A stretch of 64,000 nt of DNA, from NCBI RefSeq assembly GCF_003672135.1, contig NC_039507.1, positions 14,004,278 through 14,068,277 of the forward strand. Direction: 5' to 3'. The stretch comes from Ooceraea biroi (Eukaryota > Arthropoda > Insecta > Hymenoptera > Formicidae). The notes under the pieces are model-generated. The model was not told where the DNA came from. It saw only the letters and a program-made list of their open reading frames with translations, and ran no database searches. This document shows, piece after piece, positions 11,091-22,668 of this stretch. A program made the position numbers and the translations under genes. Each line of letters opens with the position of its first letter. The stretch's first letter is position 1.

Positions 11091-11759
11091 TTTTATTTAT
11101 TTATTTATTTAAAGAGAAAAGTAGTTGCTCCTAATTCTTGTTATTATATTTGAATATTTCGATGAACGTGCACGTTGATTATTATCGATCCAACGAGTAA
11201 ACCATGTCATGATACATCAAGGCTCTTACATTTACCAAGCGAATTTTTGCACCGCATTGTACATTTCGCGCGCGACTGCAAGACATCATTTTAGCCTGTG
11301 CCTGTACTAACGTTCATGAGATGATAGAACGGATCGAATAATCCTATTCACTTAATACCTTAAATTTTATGTGATTATGTGGAAAATAGTACAGGACTTT
11401 TTTACTCAACTCAATCTAGTGAAGTATATCACCTCACAAGCGTACCTCCATTATTGGACACCGTGTATATTTATATTTTTCAAATGAGAATTAAAGTTCA
11501 TTGTTGACAAAGCTAAAATTCCGCGCATTCAGGCTCGAAATGTTTCCATTTAAAGCTATTATAGTATACTATATATACTTATTTGTGTACAATTTAAACA
11601 TGTATTACAATTACACTGATTTCTTGCCCCCCCCCCTCTCTCTCTCTCTCGGTGAGTTAGCTTAGACATATGTTTGGTTGCTCTGTGCATTTGAATTGTT
11701 TTTCTGCCGTTTGCTGCCCTGCGGGGCCTTTCTTTTGCAGTCACTGGTCAAAGCAATTT
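11091..11759. other. Non-coding; half-copy of a CAGGGTG-type element end
   Basis: 11380-11470 resembles 8560-8642 (gtacaggactttt...ctca..). 11633-11651 is a C run followed by (CT)n. Nothing else was recognised. Confidence 0.4.
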
Positions 11760-11974
11760 AGCATTGACAGGACCTGATACTTCACGGAGGGCTGAGCAAG
11801 GTGGATGGTGTAGGAAACTGTTGTAAGTCATCGTGACTATGTTTGAAGGATGAGACTATGAGATTCGCCATGTTGGATGTGTCTACTGGATTGTCATCGT
11901 GTAAAGAGGAAAACAAGTCGGTTCGGAGAGATAAACACTGACGGAGATTTGAGGTGTCGGTAAAATAGGGAGTT

Positions 11975-13281
11975 ATGGATCGCAAGATCCAAGGTCCTGT
12001 AACGTGCAAGCAATGCAGAAAAGAAATTAAAACTGAGGCGTGCAAATGTGTAAATTGTGATAGGTTTTTCCATCATAGTAGTTGTAAACTGCATAAAATA
12101 TATAATACAGTAAATGAACTGGTTCCATGTGATGGTAGAGTGGAAAGATTCACAATATGCCGCGAAGTTGGTAATGAGATGGGAGAAAGCAGTAAAGGAA
12201 ATAAACCGGATGTAAATGGAGGAATCTGCAATGAAAAAAATACAACAGTGACAAGTAAAGGAGCAGAGAACAAAATTGATGTTATTTATAGGTTAATGAA
12301 GGAGGTGAAAGGTGAAATGATAAGTAAAGAATTAATTAGAAGGATTATTGTACAAACTGTTAATGAGGAAATGGAGAAATTAAGAAAGGAGATGGAATGC
12401 AGGTGGATTGCAATGTTTGATGAAAGGATAAACGCAGTGATGGAGAGTAAAATGCAAGATGGATCGCCGATTGAAGGAGAGCAGTCTGACTATAGGAGGA
12501 AGACTTATAGTGGAGCGGTGAAGAGGGAGTCAGTAACAATTATTAGGCCTAAGGAAGATAAAGATAAGTCTAGTAATTTGACAAAAAAGGAAATAAAGAA
12601 CAAAATTGACATTGCGAAATTAGGTGTAGGTATTACAAAGGTAAAAAAGGTAGCGAATGGAGCGCTTGTCGTAGGGTGTGAGGATAAACAGCAGGCGGAT
12701 AAATTAAAGGAGTGAGTTTCGAGAGAATAGGGGAAAAATATCAAGTACAAGCGCTGAAAGCGAGATCTCTGAAAATACGAATTTCGGATGTAGATAAGGA
12801 GAACTGTGAAAATGAAGAGGATTTCTGGGAGATAATAAGGGTTCAAAATGGACTGAGGAGTGATAGCATAGAGGGAAGGATATTACACAGATCGAGCGAT
12901 ACAAAACAAAAAGGATCATCAATAATTGCAGAAGTAAATGGTGGAACAAGGGAAAAATTGTTACAGTTAGGAAGTCTCAGAATTGGATGGAAAATTTGTA
13001 GAGTACGGGAGTATGTAAGTGTGTTGCGATGCTTTAAATGTTGCGGATATTACCATGTTGCAAAAACTTGTACGAAGGATGAAGTGTGCGGAAAATGTGC
13101 TGAACAGCATCTGACAAAAACCTGTTCAAATAAAGTAGTAAAGTGCGTAAATTGTATTGACAAGAGTAGGAAATTTAAAATTAAAGATTTGAAAGTGGAC
13201 CATACAGCGTATGATAGGGAATGTCCATATTACAAAAAAGAGTTGGGAAAACAGAAAAATAGAATAGAGAGCCCAATTTAG
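11975..13281 (+). pseudogene. ORF1 (nucleic-acid chaperone) of a non-LTR retrotransposon
   Basis: The first part (ATG 11975 to TGA 12713-12715, 246 residues) starts with a PHD-like cluster CKQCRKEIKTEACKCVNC and HHSSC, followed by charged, probably coiled-coil sequence. The second part (12712-13281, 189 residues) carries CCHC knuckles: CFKCCGYYHVAKTC and CGKCAEQHLTKTC, then CVNC. The two parts overlap by four bases in different frames and read as one protein, so a frameshift near 12712 is likely. ORF1 proteins of this type bind element RNA. The 5' end of the element is near 11760. ORF2 follows after 30 bases. Confidence 0.8.
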
Positions 13282-13310
13282 CAATCAATAGAAACGAATA
13301 GAGTAAAAAG

Positions 13311-14336
13311 TAATTTAATATGTTTAAATGTGCAGGGATTTCTGAAACACAAAGATCAAATTGAAAATGTGCTGATGAAAAAATTTAGAGTAGCTATAGC
13401 AGGATTCACTGAAACGCATATAACTGGGTAGATGGAAGATCATGAGTTGTATATTGAGGGATATAATTGTGTGCGATGTGACTCAGATAGCAATAGAACA
13501 GGGAGAGTGTTATTATATATAGACAAGAGATTTAAATTTAAAATAGTATCGATTGTTGTGATAGGAATTGATGGACAATTACAATAAGGGTAAAAGAATC
13601 GAATTATAAAGGTTTAATTATGTTGGTTTATCACTCACCAAGTGGTAGTGATGCGAAATTTCTGGATTATCTGGAGGAAAAGTTTGTGTTGGAGGTATTA
13701 TATGATAATATTACTATATTAGGGGATTTTAATATCGATATGAAGAGAAATAACCATGTACAAGATAGATTAAGTAGGATTATGAACTTATTAGGATTGA
13801 AACAGTTAGTTGAGGAACCGACAAGAATCGGGCTAACGTCAGAGACATTGATTGATCTGTTTTATTCAAATGTTGAGATGAAAGTGGAGGTATGCTATAC
13901 GCCGAGAATATCAGACCATTCATCCTTGGTAATGGATTGGGAAAATGAAAAAATAGAAAAAGGAAATAAGAAGATCGGATATAGGGATTACAAGAGAATG
14001 AATGTGGAGGTTTTTAAAGAAATAATAAACGTGAATGTAAATGGCGCAGTTGAAAACGATAATGTTAATGAATTCGCGAATAGAGTGGTGCGTGAAGTAG
14101 TTAGGAGTCTAGATTCGGTTGTACCTAAAAAGGAAATATTTATTAGGAAAATGCAGCGAAGTAAACAGTGGTTTTCGCAGAATATAAATAGATTAATGAA
14201 TCAAAGGGATGAGGTATACAAGTTAGCTATGAGTAGTAAAAATAGGGAAGATTGGGAAACTTTTAGATTGTTGAGGAAAACAAAACGGTTGATAAATGTA
14301 GGCAAGCAAAAAGAAAACACTTGGAAAACAAATTAA
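13311..14336 (+). pseudogene. ORF2 endonuclease (APE-type) domain, disrupted
   Basis: Reading begins LICLNVQGFLKHKDQ (catalytic Asn), then GFTETHITG (catalytic Glu), broken by an in-frame TAG near 13429. A frameshift and stops near 13585 precede the ATG at 13620. The later part has ILGDFNIDM and SDHSSLV, the Asp/Asn and Asp-His pairs of apurinic-type endonucleases. The domain nicks the target to start reverse transcription. The several breaks mean this copy is inactive. Confidence 0.82.
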
Positions 14337-14339
14337 ACA

Positions 14340-15785
14340 AAAATAAGGGAGATCCGAAAAAAATGTGGAGGGTTTTAAAGGAAATTGTGAAAGGTAAACC
14401 AGTAGATAAGGAATACAATGAAATCCAAATTGGGAACAGATTGTTTAACAACAGAGAGGTAATGGCGGATAATATTAACTACAGATAGTATAAGGATAGT
14501 ATACTTTACAGATAGTATAAGGCAGATAAGAAGTGGTATTAAAGTAGAATGTTGGATGGATGAGAATAGATACACTGATTGTTCGTTTTATTCATTTAAA
14601 AGAATAGAAGAAGAATCGTTGGTTAACGCAGTTATGAAATTAAGAAATAAATCAGGAACTGAGGAGGGAATTACAGTGGAAATAATGAAGTATGTTATGG
14701 AAGTAGCGAGTAAGAAAGTATGTAATTTATTGAATAGATCGCTAGAGGAAGGGGTATTCCCGGAGAAGTGTAAAGAGGCTATTGTGGTACCTATACCGAA
14801 GGTTGCAAAGACGATAAAAGTGGAAGAGTTTAGACCGATAAACAAATTACCTGTGTATGAAAAAATACTAGAGTTAATGGTGCAAAAACAGCTCGTAGGG
14901 TACTTGGAAGAAAATGAATTACTACAGGAAAGGCAATCGGGATTTAAGGCAAAGCATTCGTGTGAAACAGCACTTCAGTGTATGCTGACAGCCTGGAAAA
15001 GGAAAATTGGAGAGGGTAAAATGGTGGGAGTGGTGTTTCTGGACTTGAAGAGAGCGTTTGAAGTTGTGGATAGAGAAATATTGTTAAAAAAACTACAGTG
15101 GTATGGTGTGGGAGGTACGGTATTAAAATGTGTTAAGGAGTATTTATTAGGAAGAATGCAAAGAGTAAAGTTTAACGGAATATTATCTAATTCAATTGAA
15201 GTGGATTTGGGAGTTCCGCAAGGTACGGTGTTGGGACCATTGCTGTTTCTAATATATATAAATGATATTACAGAGGTAATAAGTGACAATAGTGAAATAA
15301 AACTATTTGCGGATGATGCTATTATATGTACGGCGGGGTACTCTAGCATTGAAATTAATAATCAATTGAACGAAGAAATGTCCAGAGTAGAGGAATGGTT
15401 GAATATAAATAGATTGGTATTAAATGTAAATAAAACTAAAGTCATGTTAATTAGAGAGAAGAGGAATAAGGTAGTAGACGAAAATATAAAAATAAATATA
15501 CAGAATACAATGCTTGAAGTTGTGAGTGAAATAAAATATTTAGGTGTGATAATAGACAAAAATCTAAATTTCTCAAGTCATATAAACTATGTTAGTAGGA
15601 AGATTGGAACGAAGTTGGGGGTTCTGCGAAGAGTTGGTGAGGACTTGTCATCAATAATGAGATGTACGGTATATAAGACGATCGTTGCGCCTGTGTTAGA
15701 GTATTGTGCGTCAATATTGTTAGGAGCAAGTAAAACAAATATGCAACACCTTCAAAAACTGCAAAATCAGGGTATGCGATTCATA
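14340..15785 (+). pseudogene. ORF2 reverse transcriptase domain (Jockey/CR1 group)
   Basis: A broken linker (14340-14550, with a short duplicated acagatagtataagg) leads into a 426-codon open frame from 14556. Motifs in order: FRPINKLPVYEKI, ERQSGFKAKHSCETAL, VVFLDLKRAFEVVD (first catalytic Asp), LGVPQGTVLGPLLF and KLFADDAI (catalytic pair), then KYLGVIID and PVLEYCASILLG. These fit the Jockey/CR1/R1 group of non-LTR reverse transcriptases. The frame is cut at about 15785 by an inserted repeat, and its last dozen residues are insertion-derived. Confidence 0.87.
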
Positions 15786-16098
15786 CTTACAAGCAACACT
15801 ACCCAAGTGCTACACGCCGATTTTGATAAGCTTTGAATATGTTGTTGTCTAGGTCAAGATATGAGACACGTATTTTTTTATACGGGCCCGTATCGCTATT
15901 AAGGGGATGAAACACCCTCTTGAAAAAAATCGGTTTTTATATTTCTTAGCGAATACCGTGGAAACAATAAAAAATATAAAAAAAAGTTTCAAGTAAAAGT
16001 TTTATGGCTTCTAATTTACTTCATAACAGTGCAATTAGATTTTTCGAAAATGTCATATTTTTCGAAATCTCTAACAAGAGACAACAACAAGAGACAAC
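15786..16098. mobile_element. About 310 bp insertion in the reverse transcriptase C-terminus
   Basis: Starts acaagcaacactacccaagt, matching the end of the large palindrome at 26387 (acaagtaacactacccaagt), and ends in a short caacaagaga direct repeat. It separates MRFIL from RVRISDMLEAL, which are adjacent in related elements. Confidence 0.65.
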
Positions 16099-16441
16099 AA
16101 CAAGAGACAGTAACAAGAGAGTACGAATTAGCGATATGCTAGAGGCACTGTATTTTATGTCAGTCAATGAGAGAGTACAATTTAATGTTTGTATTGTAGT
16201 ATATAGGATGATAAATGGTATGTGTCCTAGGTACTTGAGTAGACTGATTGAAGTGGTTGAGGGGACAGTTCATACGAGACAGACGTTGAATATTTATATT
16301 AAGAGGTGTAAAACAAGCGAAGAACACAAAATGTTGCTATTTGAGGGCTTCAGAATGTATAATAATCTGCCGAAGGAGATAAAAAGCGTGCGAACATTGC
16401 GGAATTTCAAAAGATTTTTATCCCTACAAAACCCTTTTTAA
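16099..16441 (+). pseudogene. ORF2 C-terminal region of the same retrotransposon
   Basis: Reads RVRISDMLEALYFMSVNERV, then FNVCIVVYRMINGMCP and RMYNNLPKEIKSVRTLRNFK, ending LQNPF and TAA at 16439-16441. This resembles the conserved tail of Jockey/CR1-type ORF2 proteins. It is in frame with its own upstream sequence but cut off from the reverse transcriptase by the insertion. Confidence 0.75.
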
Positions 16442-17480
16442 AAAAAGAAAATATATTTACGCCAAGTACGATCGCATTGGACATGTCTTACAAAATTCTT
16501 ATAAACTTGAGTAACAGTATCTTGATTTGTACTGTATTTTGTATGGTGAGCTATTGCATCGTAATACAACCCGGGCACGCCAAGTTTTTTGCTTCACTAT
16601 GATTCCGTTGATCATTTGAGTCAGTTTAAGCCCGTTTTATGTGACTTAGAATTTGCGTGAAGAGACAATGGATGCGTTAAGCTTGTGTTGCATATACTTT
16701 TGAATGTATACAACTTATTTCATATATTTTTTGGATTAATTGTGAATGCATCTTGTATATAATTTTTGGATATTGCACTGACAACATCCATTTTTAAACA
16801 AATACTAGATAAATTGCATTGATTTCATATCCATTTGTGAACAATTCACTTTTCAATAAATAATGATATACTTGGCTAATTGCATTGATTTCATGTATAT
16901 TTTTGAAGAAATACATTTTCATAATACACTTTTTTAGAAAGGTTGTTTTTTTATAATTACACTGTTTTTAAAAAGTTCGATACGTTTTATGTACTTGGCG
17001 TAAATATTTTTTCTTTTTTTAAAAAGGTTTTTGTAGGGATCTCACTCCTTTTTGTACATTTTATTATTAATTATTAACAGATTGACAGTTATTAATAGAT
17101 TATTATTTTTCTAAAAAAATATGTATGCACCCTTAGCATTTCGAGGCCAATGACATGTCTCAACTTTTACATCATTTACGGAAATCCATTTTGTACCCTT
17201 AGCTCGCAACATGTTCGTGTAATATCCATTGTTAACATTTTCACCATGATAAAAAATAGCACTGTTAACTTTAAAATAGTTAGATAAAATAAGTACTTCT
17301 AGCTACATCTAGGTACTTCTAAATACTTCTAGGTACTTGGTTAGTTAACTATTGATTACATATTTAGTTTTGATTTTTCTAAATATTTTTTTAAACTTTT
17401 TGTTGCGTACAAGGTGGGATTTTTTATGTACTTGGCGTACATTTTTGCCTTTGTGAGGTTCTTTTAGTGGGATCTCATTG
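16412..17480. mobile_element. Inverted-repeat element of the GTACTTGGCG family
   Basis: The left end tccctacaaaaccctttt...tacgccaagta faces right-end phrases at 16985-17045 and 17425-17475 (gtacttggcg... gggatctcatt). Subterminal cccgggcacgcc near 16570 and agttaactattgatt near 17340 recur at 60655-61345 and 63640-63870. The left border overlaps the end of the retrotransposon ORF2, so it is uncertain. Confidence 0.5.
17120..17300 (-). pseudogene. USP-like (ubiquitin-specific peptidase) C-terminal remnant
   Basis: The minus strand can be read as AIFYHGENVNNGYYTNMLRA, then KGTKWISVNDVKV and CHWPRNAKGAYI. This is the histidine-box end of C19-type ubiquitin peptidases (HxGE..xGHYTxxxR..W..xND..V), here with Tyr where the catalytic His normally stands. 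It is a degraded copy of the ORF at 61333-61662. It lies within repeats of the GTACTTGGCG family, as does the other copy. Confidence 0.6.
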
Positions 17481-17709
17481 CTTTTTGTAAATTTTATAAA
17501 TTTTGAAATATCTCGAATCTGCTTGCGCAGTCTTCTTTAGAATCGTTTGCAGTTGTTTCGTTTCGTTTGTAGTTGAACCGAGATATCGCAACAAAAGTTA
17601 GCAATTTTTTATTTAAACAAATGTTAATAACTTTTGACAGTTCAACTACAAACGAAACAACTAGAAACGATTCTGAAAATGATAGCGCAAGCGGATTCGC
17701 GATATCGTA

Positions 17710-18141
17710 ACAAATGGCATGGTGCGAAATCAATGCTTAGCAACTATTCGCCGTGCACCACAATTCAGGTATCCATCCAATCAGCAGTTGCTACAGTCCT
17801 GCCGCGTCTGAATCCTTCTCTTAGATCTAACTGAGCCCGATGTCCGCCGTTTGCGAACACGAGACAGTCCGTGGTAACTGAACCCAATGTTCGCCGTTCG
17901 CAAATATGAGACAGTCCGTAATGGTGCGGAATCAATTGCTTAGCAACTATTTGCCGTGTACCACAATCCAGGGTTTCATCCGATCAGCAGCTGCTACTGT
18001 CCTGCCGCGTCTGAACCCTTCTCTTAGGTCTTCGACCTCGTACCTGTCGTTTATAAGAACCTTTCGCACTCGAAAAGACCCCTTGAACTTAGGATTCAAT
18101 TTTCTGCTTGAGCCAGTTGCTGGCTCGCTTGTGATCTGCAC
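17710..18141 (-). pseudogene. Gypsy integrase C-terminal tail, tandemly duplicated
   Basis: The minus frame 18141-17947 reads LNPKFKGSFRVRKVLINDRY, then EVEDLREGFRRGRTVAAADR, the tail of Ty3/gypsy integrases. A second, more eroded copy of its downstream half lies at 17710-17830. The two are separated by repeated gagacagtccgt phrases. The tail joins directly to the reverse transcriptase thumb region near 18143. Confidence 0.7.
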
Positions 18142-18142
18142 C

Positions 18143-20488
18143 AGAACCAGATAAATTCCATACCCAAGGCTCGTTTTTCTTAGTCAGTCTTATCAATGGC
18201 TCGGCTATCGTTGCGAAGTCCTTGACGAATCTTCGGAAGTAACCAGCCAGCCTTAGGAATTAGCGTACTTGCTTCACAGATCGTGGAGCCTCCATATGCA
18301 ATACCGCATTGATCTTATTCTTTCCAGGTCTGACTCCCTGCTCACTAATCTCTCTACCTAAATAATCTATTGTCTCAACAAAGAATGAACATTTTTGCAT
18401 TTTAAGGGTTAAATGATATTCTCGAAATACTTCGAGCACCTGTCGTAGTCGGATTATTCCTTCTTCTATCGTCTTAAACGGAATAATTACATCATCTAAA
18501 TATGGGAACGCCACAGAGTTTCTTAATTCTCCCAACACTTTGTCCATAAGTTGTTGAAACAGGGCCGGCCCGTTGGTCAACCCGAATGGCATACGTAAAA
18601 ATTCGTAGTGACCCTTTGGGGTCACGAACGCCGTTTTCTTAATGGAACCGACTGCTACTGGTATTTGATAATAGCCAGATGCTAAGTCGAGTCCTATGAA
18701 ATACTTGTTACCGCCTAGGTTATCTATCTGTTCTTCAATTAACGGCATCGGATATTTGTTCTTAACTGTGATCGCATTTAGCTTCCGGAAATCTACGCAC
18801 ATACGATACTCGCCGTTCTTTTTCTTTACGAGCAAGATGGGACTAGCGTATGGCGAACTCGACTCTCGAATAATATCGTTTTCTAACAATTCCTGAATAA
18901 TATTTCGCAGTATCTGCTTCTCTGACACGGCTAAACGATACGGACGGTAAACTATTGGCACGTCAGATGTGCACTGTATACTCAACGCGACAGCGTCGGT
19001 TTTGCCTAATTCTTTCATAGTAAATGAAATACAATCACGATATTTCTCAAGCAACTTCGCACACTTTTGCTTTGCGTCCTCATCGACGTTACCCATGTGC
19101 ATTGCTTCCGTCGTTAGTACATCAACACAATTAACCTCGAATGTACGTTCTATTTTCTCGTCAACCGTAGCTACTTGCTTCAACAGCAATTCGTTTTTCT
19201 TTTTAATAACCACAACGTGTTCCTGTTCTAGAAAATCTCGTCCGATAACCACGTCATAAATAAGAAGATCGTCCGGCATCACAACAGCTTTAACGCACGC
19301 GACTGCTTCCATAATTCTAATTTCGCACGACGTAGTCTTGTTACTGGCCACCGTTTGCCTGGCAAATCCTTTCAATACCAACTCTGCTGTTGTATGCACA
19401 TTTATATTGTATTTATTAACAACTGACGCTTGCAGCAAGGTGCAAGCGCTTCCTGTGTCTATTAACCCTTTTACCTTATGTCCGTTAACATGCACCGTGA
19501 CTACGTACATGCTCGTCGTATGATTCGATTTCTCGACCGTGTTCACGTCTTTCTTAAATGGGCACTTATCATTACAATGTCCTAACCGCTTGCATTTATC
19601 GCACTCTACGCGCGGCTTTCGACATTTCCTAGCAATATGGCCCGCCTTACCGCAATTAAAACACTCTATTTGTGCGTGTTTAGCTTTTGCGTCACTAACC
19701 TCACTAGCCGACGCCGTGTCTTCCTCGTTTACGGTCTGCGATTTTTCCCGACGCGAGGAACTCGAAACCCGCTCACGTTTGTGATCCGTCGTAACTTTAC
19801 TTTTCGCGCTTTTTGACACCACATTATCCAATTCCGTCATAAATGCATACAAAGCGTTCGCATCTGCATGCTGTGCAGCACGCACCGTTCTCGCAACAAT
19901 TGGATCCGTAATCCCGCCGATTACCGCGTCAATAAGATATTTATCGGGTATTCGAACATTTAACTTACGTAACTTGTTCAATTTCTGGAAGCAATAATCT
20001 CCCAGCGCTTGACCTGGCACGCTTCCGTACAGTGCCGCCTCTTTTAGTAATTTAGCAAAAGGAATGGACTTACGAAAATGCTGTAATAACAACTCTTTTG
20101 TTTCCGTCCACGAAATGGCCACGTTTTGACGAGTATCATACTATTGCCGTGCGTGACCTTTCAAGCGATTAGGAATCAAACGCATGATCGTACGTTTATT
20201 CCAGCCGTACTGCTCAACCAATTCGTCCACATGCTCGATCCACCTCTCAATTACCAGGTCATCCTTCGATGGATCAAACAATGGTATCATTTTTTCGTCA
20301 CCTTTCTGCATGCACGAACTTCTCATGTGCGATCGTTGATCCAAACTTTCTACCATGCGTTCCAATCGCTCGAAACGCTCGTCTCTTCGTTCCCTCTCAT
20401 CGTTCGTTGTCGACGACGAAGAACGTCGTCGTCTTTTCTCCGTCGCCTCGCCATGATGCGATCTGTTACGCGAACGATGGCGACCCAT
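18143..20488 (-). pseudogene. Ty3/gypsy gag-pol with internal deletion
   Basis: The start is ATG at 20486-20488 (basic, arginine-rich N-terminus). One in-frame TAG near 20140 separates it from the 620-codon open frame 20122-18260. In order: capsid-like region; CCHC knuckles CFNCGKAGHIARKC and CDKCKRLGHC; aspartic protease IDTGSACTLL; reverse transcriptase with YRPYRLAVSEKQ, MPFGLTNGPALFQQ and FPYLDD. After a stop near 18260 the thumb continues (LAGYFRRFVKDF) and is joined to the integrase tail. RNase H and the integrase core are missing through a deletion. Gag, protease and reverse transcriptase would act in a cytoplasmic particle, but this copy cannot integrate. Confidence 0.9.
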
Positions 20489-20555
20489 GCTCGTACGTAC
20501 ACGTCGTTAGGTTAGCCGACCAACAAGGCACGTATAGCAAATCCCACTTCTGATA

Positions 20556-20852
20556 TGTAAGATAATTTGATCTTACGGTTGTCTACAGGTACGAAATACA
20601 ACATCGTGATATTCGTTTACTACTTATATTTGACTCTTTATAATGACGCAACAATATACGTCCTTTGTCAGACGGTCGACTCGAACGATTACACCTCAAT
20701 CGTCGTCTCGCGGACGAGCGCGTCTTTGTATGTTCATTGTTTTATGCGCGCGCCTTGCGGCGTGCCCCTGGTACGTCGTCACCTCACGTGATGGCGCTGA
20801 TTTTCGATATCACGGTCGGCAGCGGCTAGATATATAGGCCTATTTTCCTACA
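20556..20852 (-). mobile_element. Probable 5' LTR of the gypsy element
   Basis: On the minus strand it runs TGTAGGAAAA (20852) to CTTACA (20556), 297 bp, followed by tatcagaagtgggat, a typical junction upstream of gypsy gag. No matching LTR was found near 17700, in line with a lost 3' end. Confidence 0.5.
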
Positions 20853-21070
20853 GTAAGTTGTAATCTTGTACTTGATTTTAATATTTTTCTTAATTTGTGT
20901 ATCAACTTGTTATTTATTTTTCCAGAAAGTAACATTGTTATTGTTTTTCTTGCACTTGAAAAGGGCCGGAATCTCGGCTGAAACGTTGTGCTATAATAAA
21001 CATTTGCCAGTGTGGTCAATAGAATACTGTGTTGTTATATTATTTCCTGGCGATTTAACGATTATTAATT
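20853..21070 (+). mobile_element. PLE 3' tail
   Basis: Matches the tail of the PLE at 38740-38990: cagtaagtt, then cacttgaaaagggccggaat, a stem-loop and GAAACGTTGTG, then taataaa and cctggcga. The coding part is missing, so it is a strongly 5'-truncated copy. Confidence 0.7.
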
Positions 21071-21229
21071 TTTAAATAAGGCTTTAGTTTCTGAGATATT
21101 TTAATCGAAAGTTTGGATGACGTGAAATTCCGGATAAGCTACTTGGTAGCGCGCAACGTCTATGCAGTGGCTCTCATTGCTCGGAACCTTGTTCTTTATG
21201 TACTCGGCGTCGCGACGCTACCGCATCGC

Positions 21230-22014
21230 TTGATCGAGTGAGTCCCGATTGCGCACATTACTCATCGGACACGAAAATATTTTCCGATCGGACACAGTTT
21301 CGATCGGACACAGTTTCAATCGGACACAGTTTCAATCGGACACATTTCCGATCGGACACAGTTTCGATCGGACACAGTTTCAATCGGACACAGTTCCGAT
21401 CGGACACAGATTCTATCGGACACACCCACCAGCTGCATTACCCGCCCCACACTAACACTGTCGAATAATTGGTACGATTCTGCATTGGTTCAACGACGTG
21501 AAAAGTCAAAAACATAGACCTCCTTGAACCCATGTGAAATCGTACTGATGATTCGACAGTATTCGCGTGAGGCGGGTAATGCAGGTGGAGGGGCTTCGCC
21601 TTCGGCGAACCCCTCCACCTGCACCCCCGCCGGAAAAAATATAAATAAACTTCAGGCGGGCTACCCCGCCCGAGGTGGACCCCGATTGGCGTGGAATGTC
21701 CAAGACACGGACCCCGTCGAAGTCATGCGGAATCATTTACTAATCATTAAACATATTTTGGTAATAAATGTGTCCGATCGAAACTGTGTCTGATAGAGAA
21801 TGTGTCCGATGGAAACTGTGTCCGATCGGAACTGTGTCCGATCGAATCTGTGTCCGATCGAAAATGTGTCCGATCGGAAATGTGTCCAATCGAAACTGTG
21901 TCTGATCGAAAATGTGTCCGATCGAAACTGTGTCTGATCGAAACTGTGTCCGATCGAAAATTTCTTCGTATCCGATGATTAATGTGCGCAATCAGGACAA
22001 TCCCGCTTGATCTA
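21230..22014. mobile_element. Foldback element with 16 bp GGACAC repeats in both arms
   Basis: Outer ends pair (cccgattgcgcacatta and complement). The left arm has about ten tandem copies of a 16 bp unit, gatcggacacagtttc, at 21265-21425. The right arm has about twelve inverted copies at 21765-21970. The core (21460-21740) is GC-richer, holds a hairpin around tggaggggcttcgccttcgg, and is also found at 24620-25085 and 40720-40880. Open frames across it only read the repeat. Confidence 0.85.
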
Positions 22015-22029
22015 GACATATTATTGAAA

Positions 22030-22256
22030 AGGAAAGATTAGAGAGCGGTGATTAGGCAGGTGAGTGGGGGTAGTTTAGGATGGTATTAGATAGTTTTTTT
22101 TGTGGTATAGTTCTTGTATATTGTATGTGATATTGTATTGCGATTTATATATTATTGTATAGTTAATGTAGTGAGACGATTTTAGATTTAGTAGTGGAAA
22201 TATGTAATAGCTACTGCAGCTAATAAAGAGTCTCTCTCTCTCTCTCTCTCTCATCC
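22030..22256 (+). repeat. Candidate retroelement 3' tail ending in (CT)n
   Basis: Non-coding sequence with ctaataaagag directly before a (TC) run at 22231-22251, compatible with a 5'-truncated retroelement tail. Not assigned to a family. Confidence 0.3.
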
Positions 22257-22327
22257 ATTGTGTTATTAATTTACATCTTGTAAAGAATCAATCTCCATAT
22301 AATTTATAATTGATTTAACTTACTTAG

Positions 22328-22668
22328 CCAGTTTACTGAGGATACTAGGTGATCGTTTAACGGCAATTTGTGACGGCGATTTCTCGATTTCATTAGTGCT
22401 CTCTGTGCTAGCCTTTTCAAAGACTTCAAAGCGTGACTTCACATTCAAGCTCAAAAGCTCCTCGAGTCCCAGATCAGGCTTGTCAGAAGCTGAAAATCAG
22501 AAACAGGTTACCTCCTTATTGTCCCTTTATGGCGTCTATGATGTCAAATCGTTATTCAAACATTGTGAGCACACTTTCTCCAAATATGTTAGATTGTTAC
22601 TTATGAACGATGTTTTGCGGGAAGATCAAAATAGCGACAAGAAGTTACAAAGAATGTTAAAAGAATAA
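22328..22668 (+). CDS. Candidate terminal exon of an unrecognised host gene
   Basis: An acceptor-like ttaacttacttag ends at 22327. The frame is then open for 113 codons to TAA, with AATAAA overlapping the stop. The product includes SLLRILGDRLTAICDGDFSI, a serine-rich link, then LLSLYGVYDVKSLFKHCEH and RLLLMNDVLRED. The composition is protein-like and not repetitive. No family was recognised. The upstream exon is not visible, and an unprocessed relic of a retrocopy is an alternative. Confidence 0.4.

Noticed and set aside
11782..12949. Minus-strand frames opposite the retrotransposon ORF1
   Set aside because: Shadows of the real plus-strand ORF1; no own motifs. The same holds for 14975-15349 and 18696-19784.
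21265..21425. CRISPR-like array
   Set aside because: The unit is 16 bp without unique spacers, lies in an insect-like genome, and mirrors an inverted array.
21238..21468. Open frames of about 70-90 codons with repeated Ile-Gly-His or Arg-Thr-Gln patterns, also 21740-22019 on the minus strand
   Set aside because: They only translate the 16 bp GGACAC repeat; length and periodicity come from the DNA repeat.
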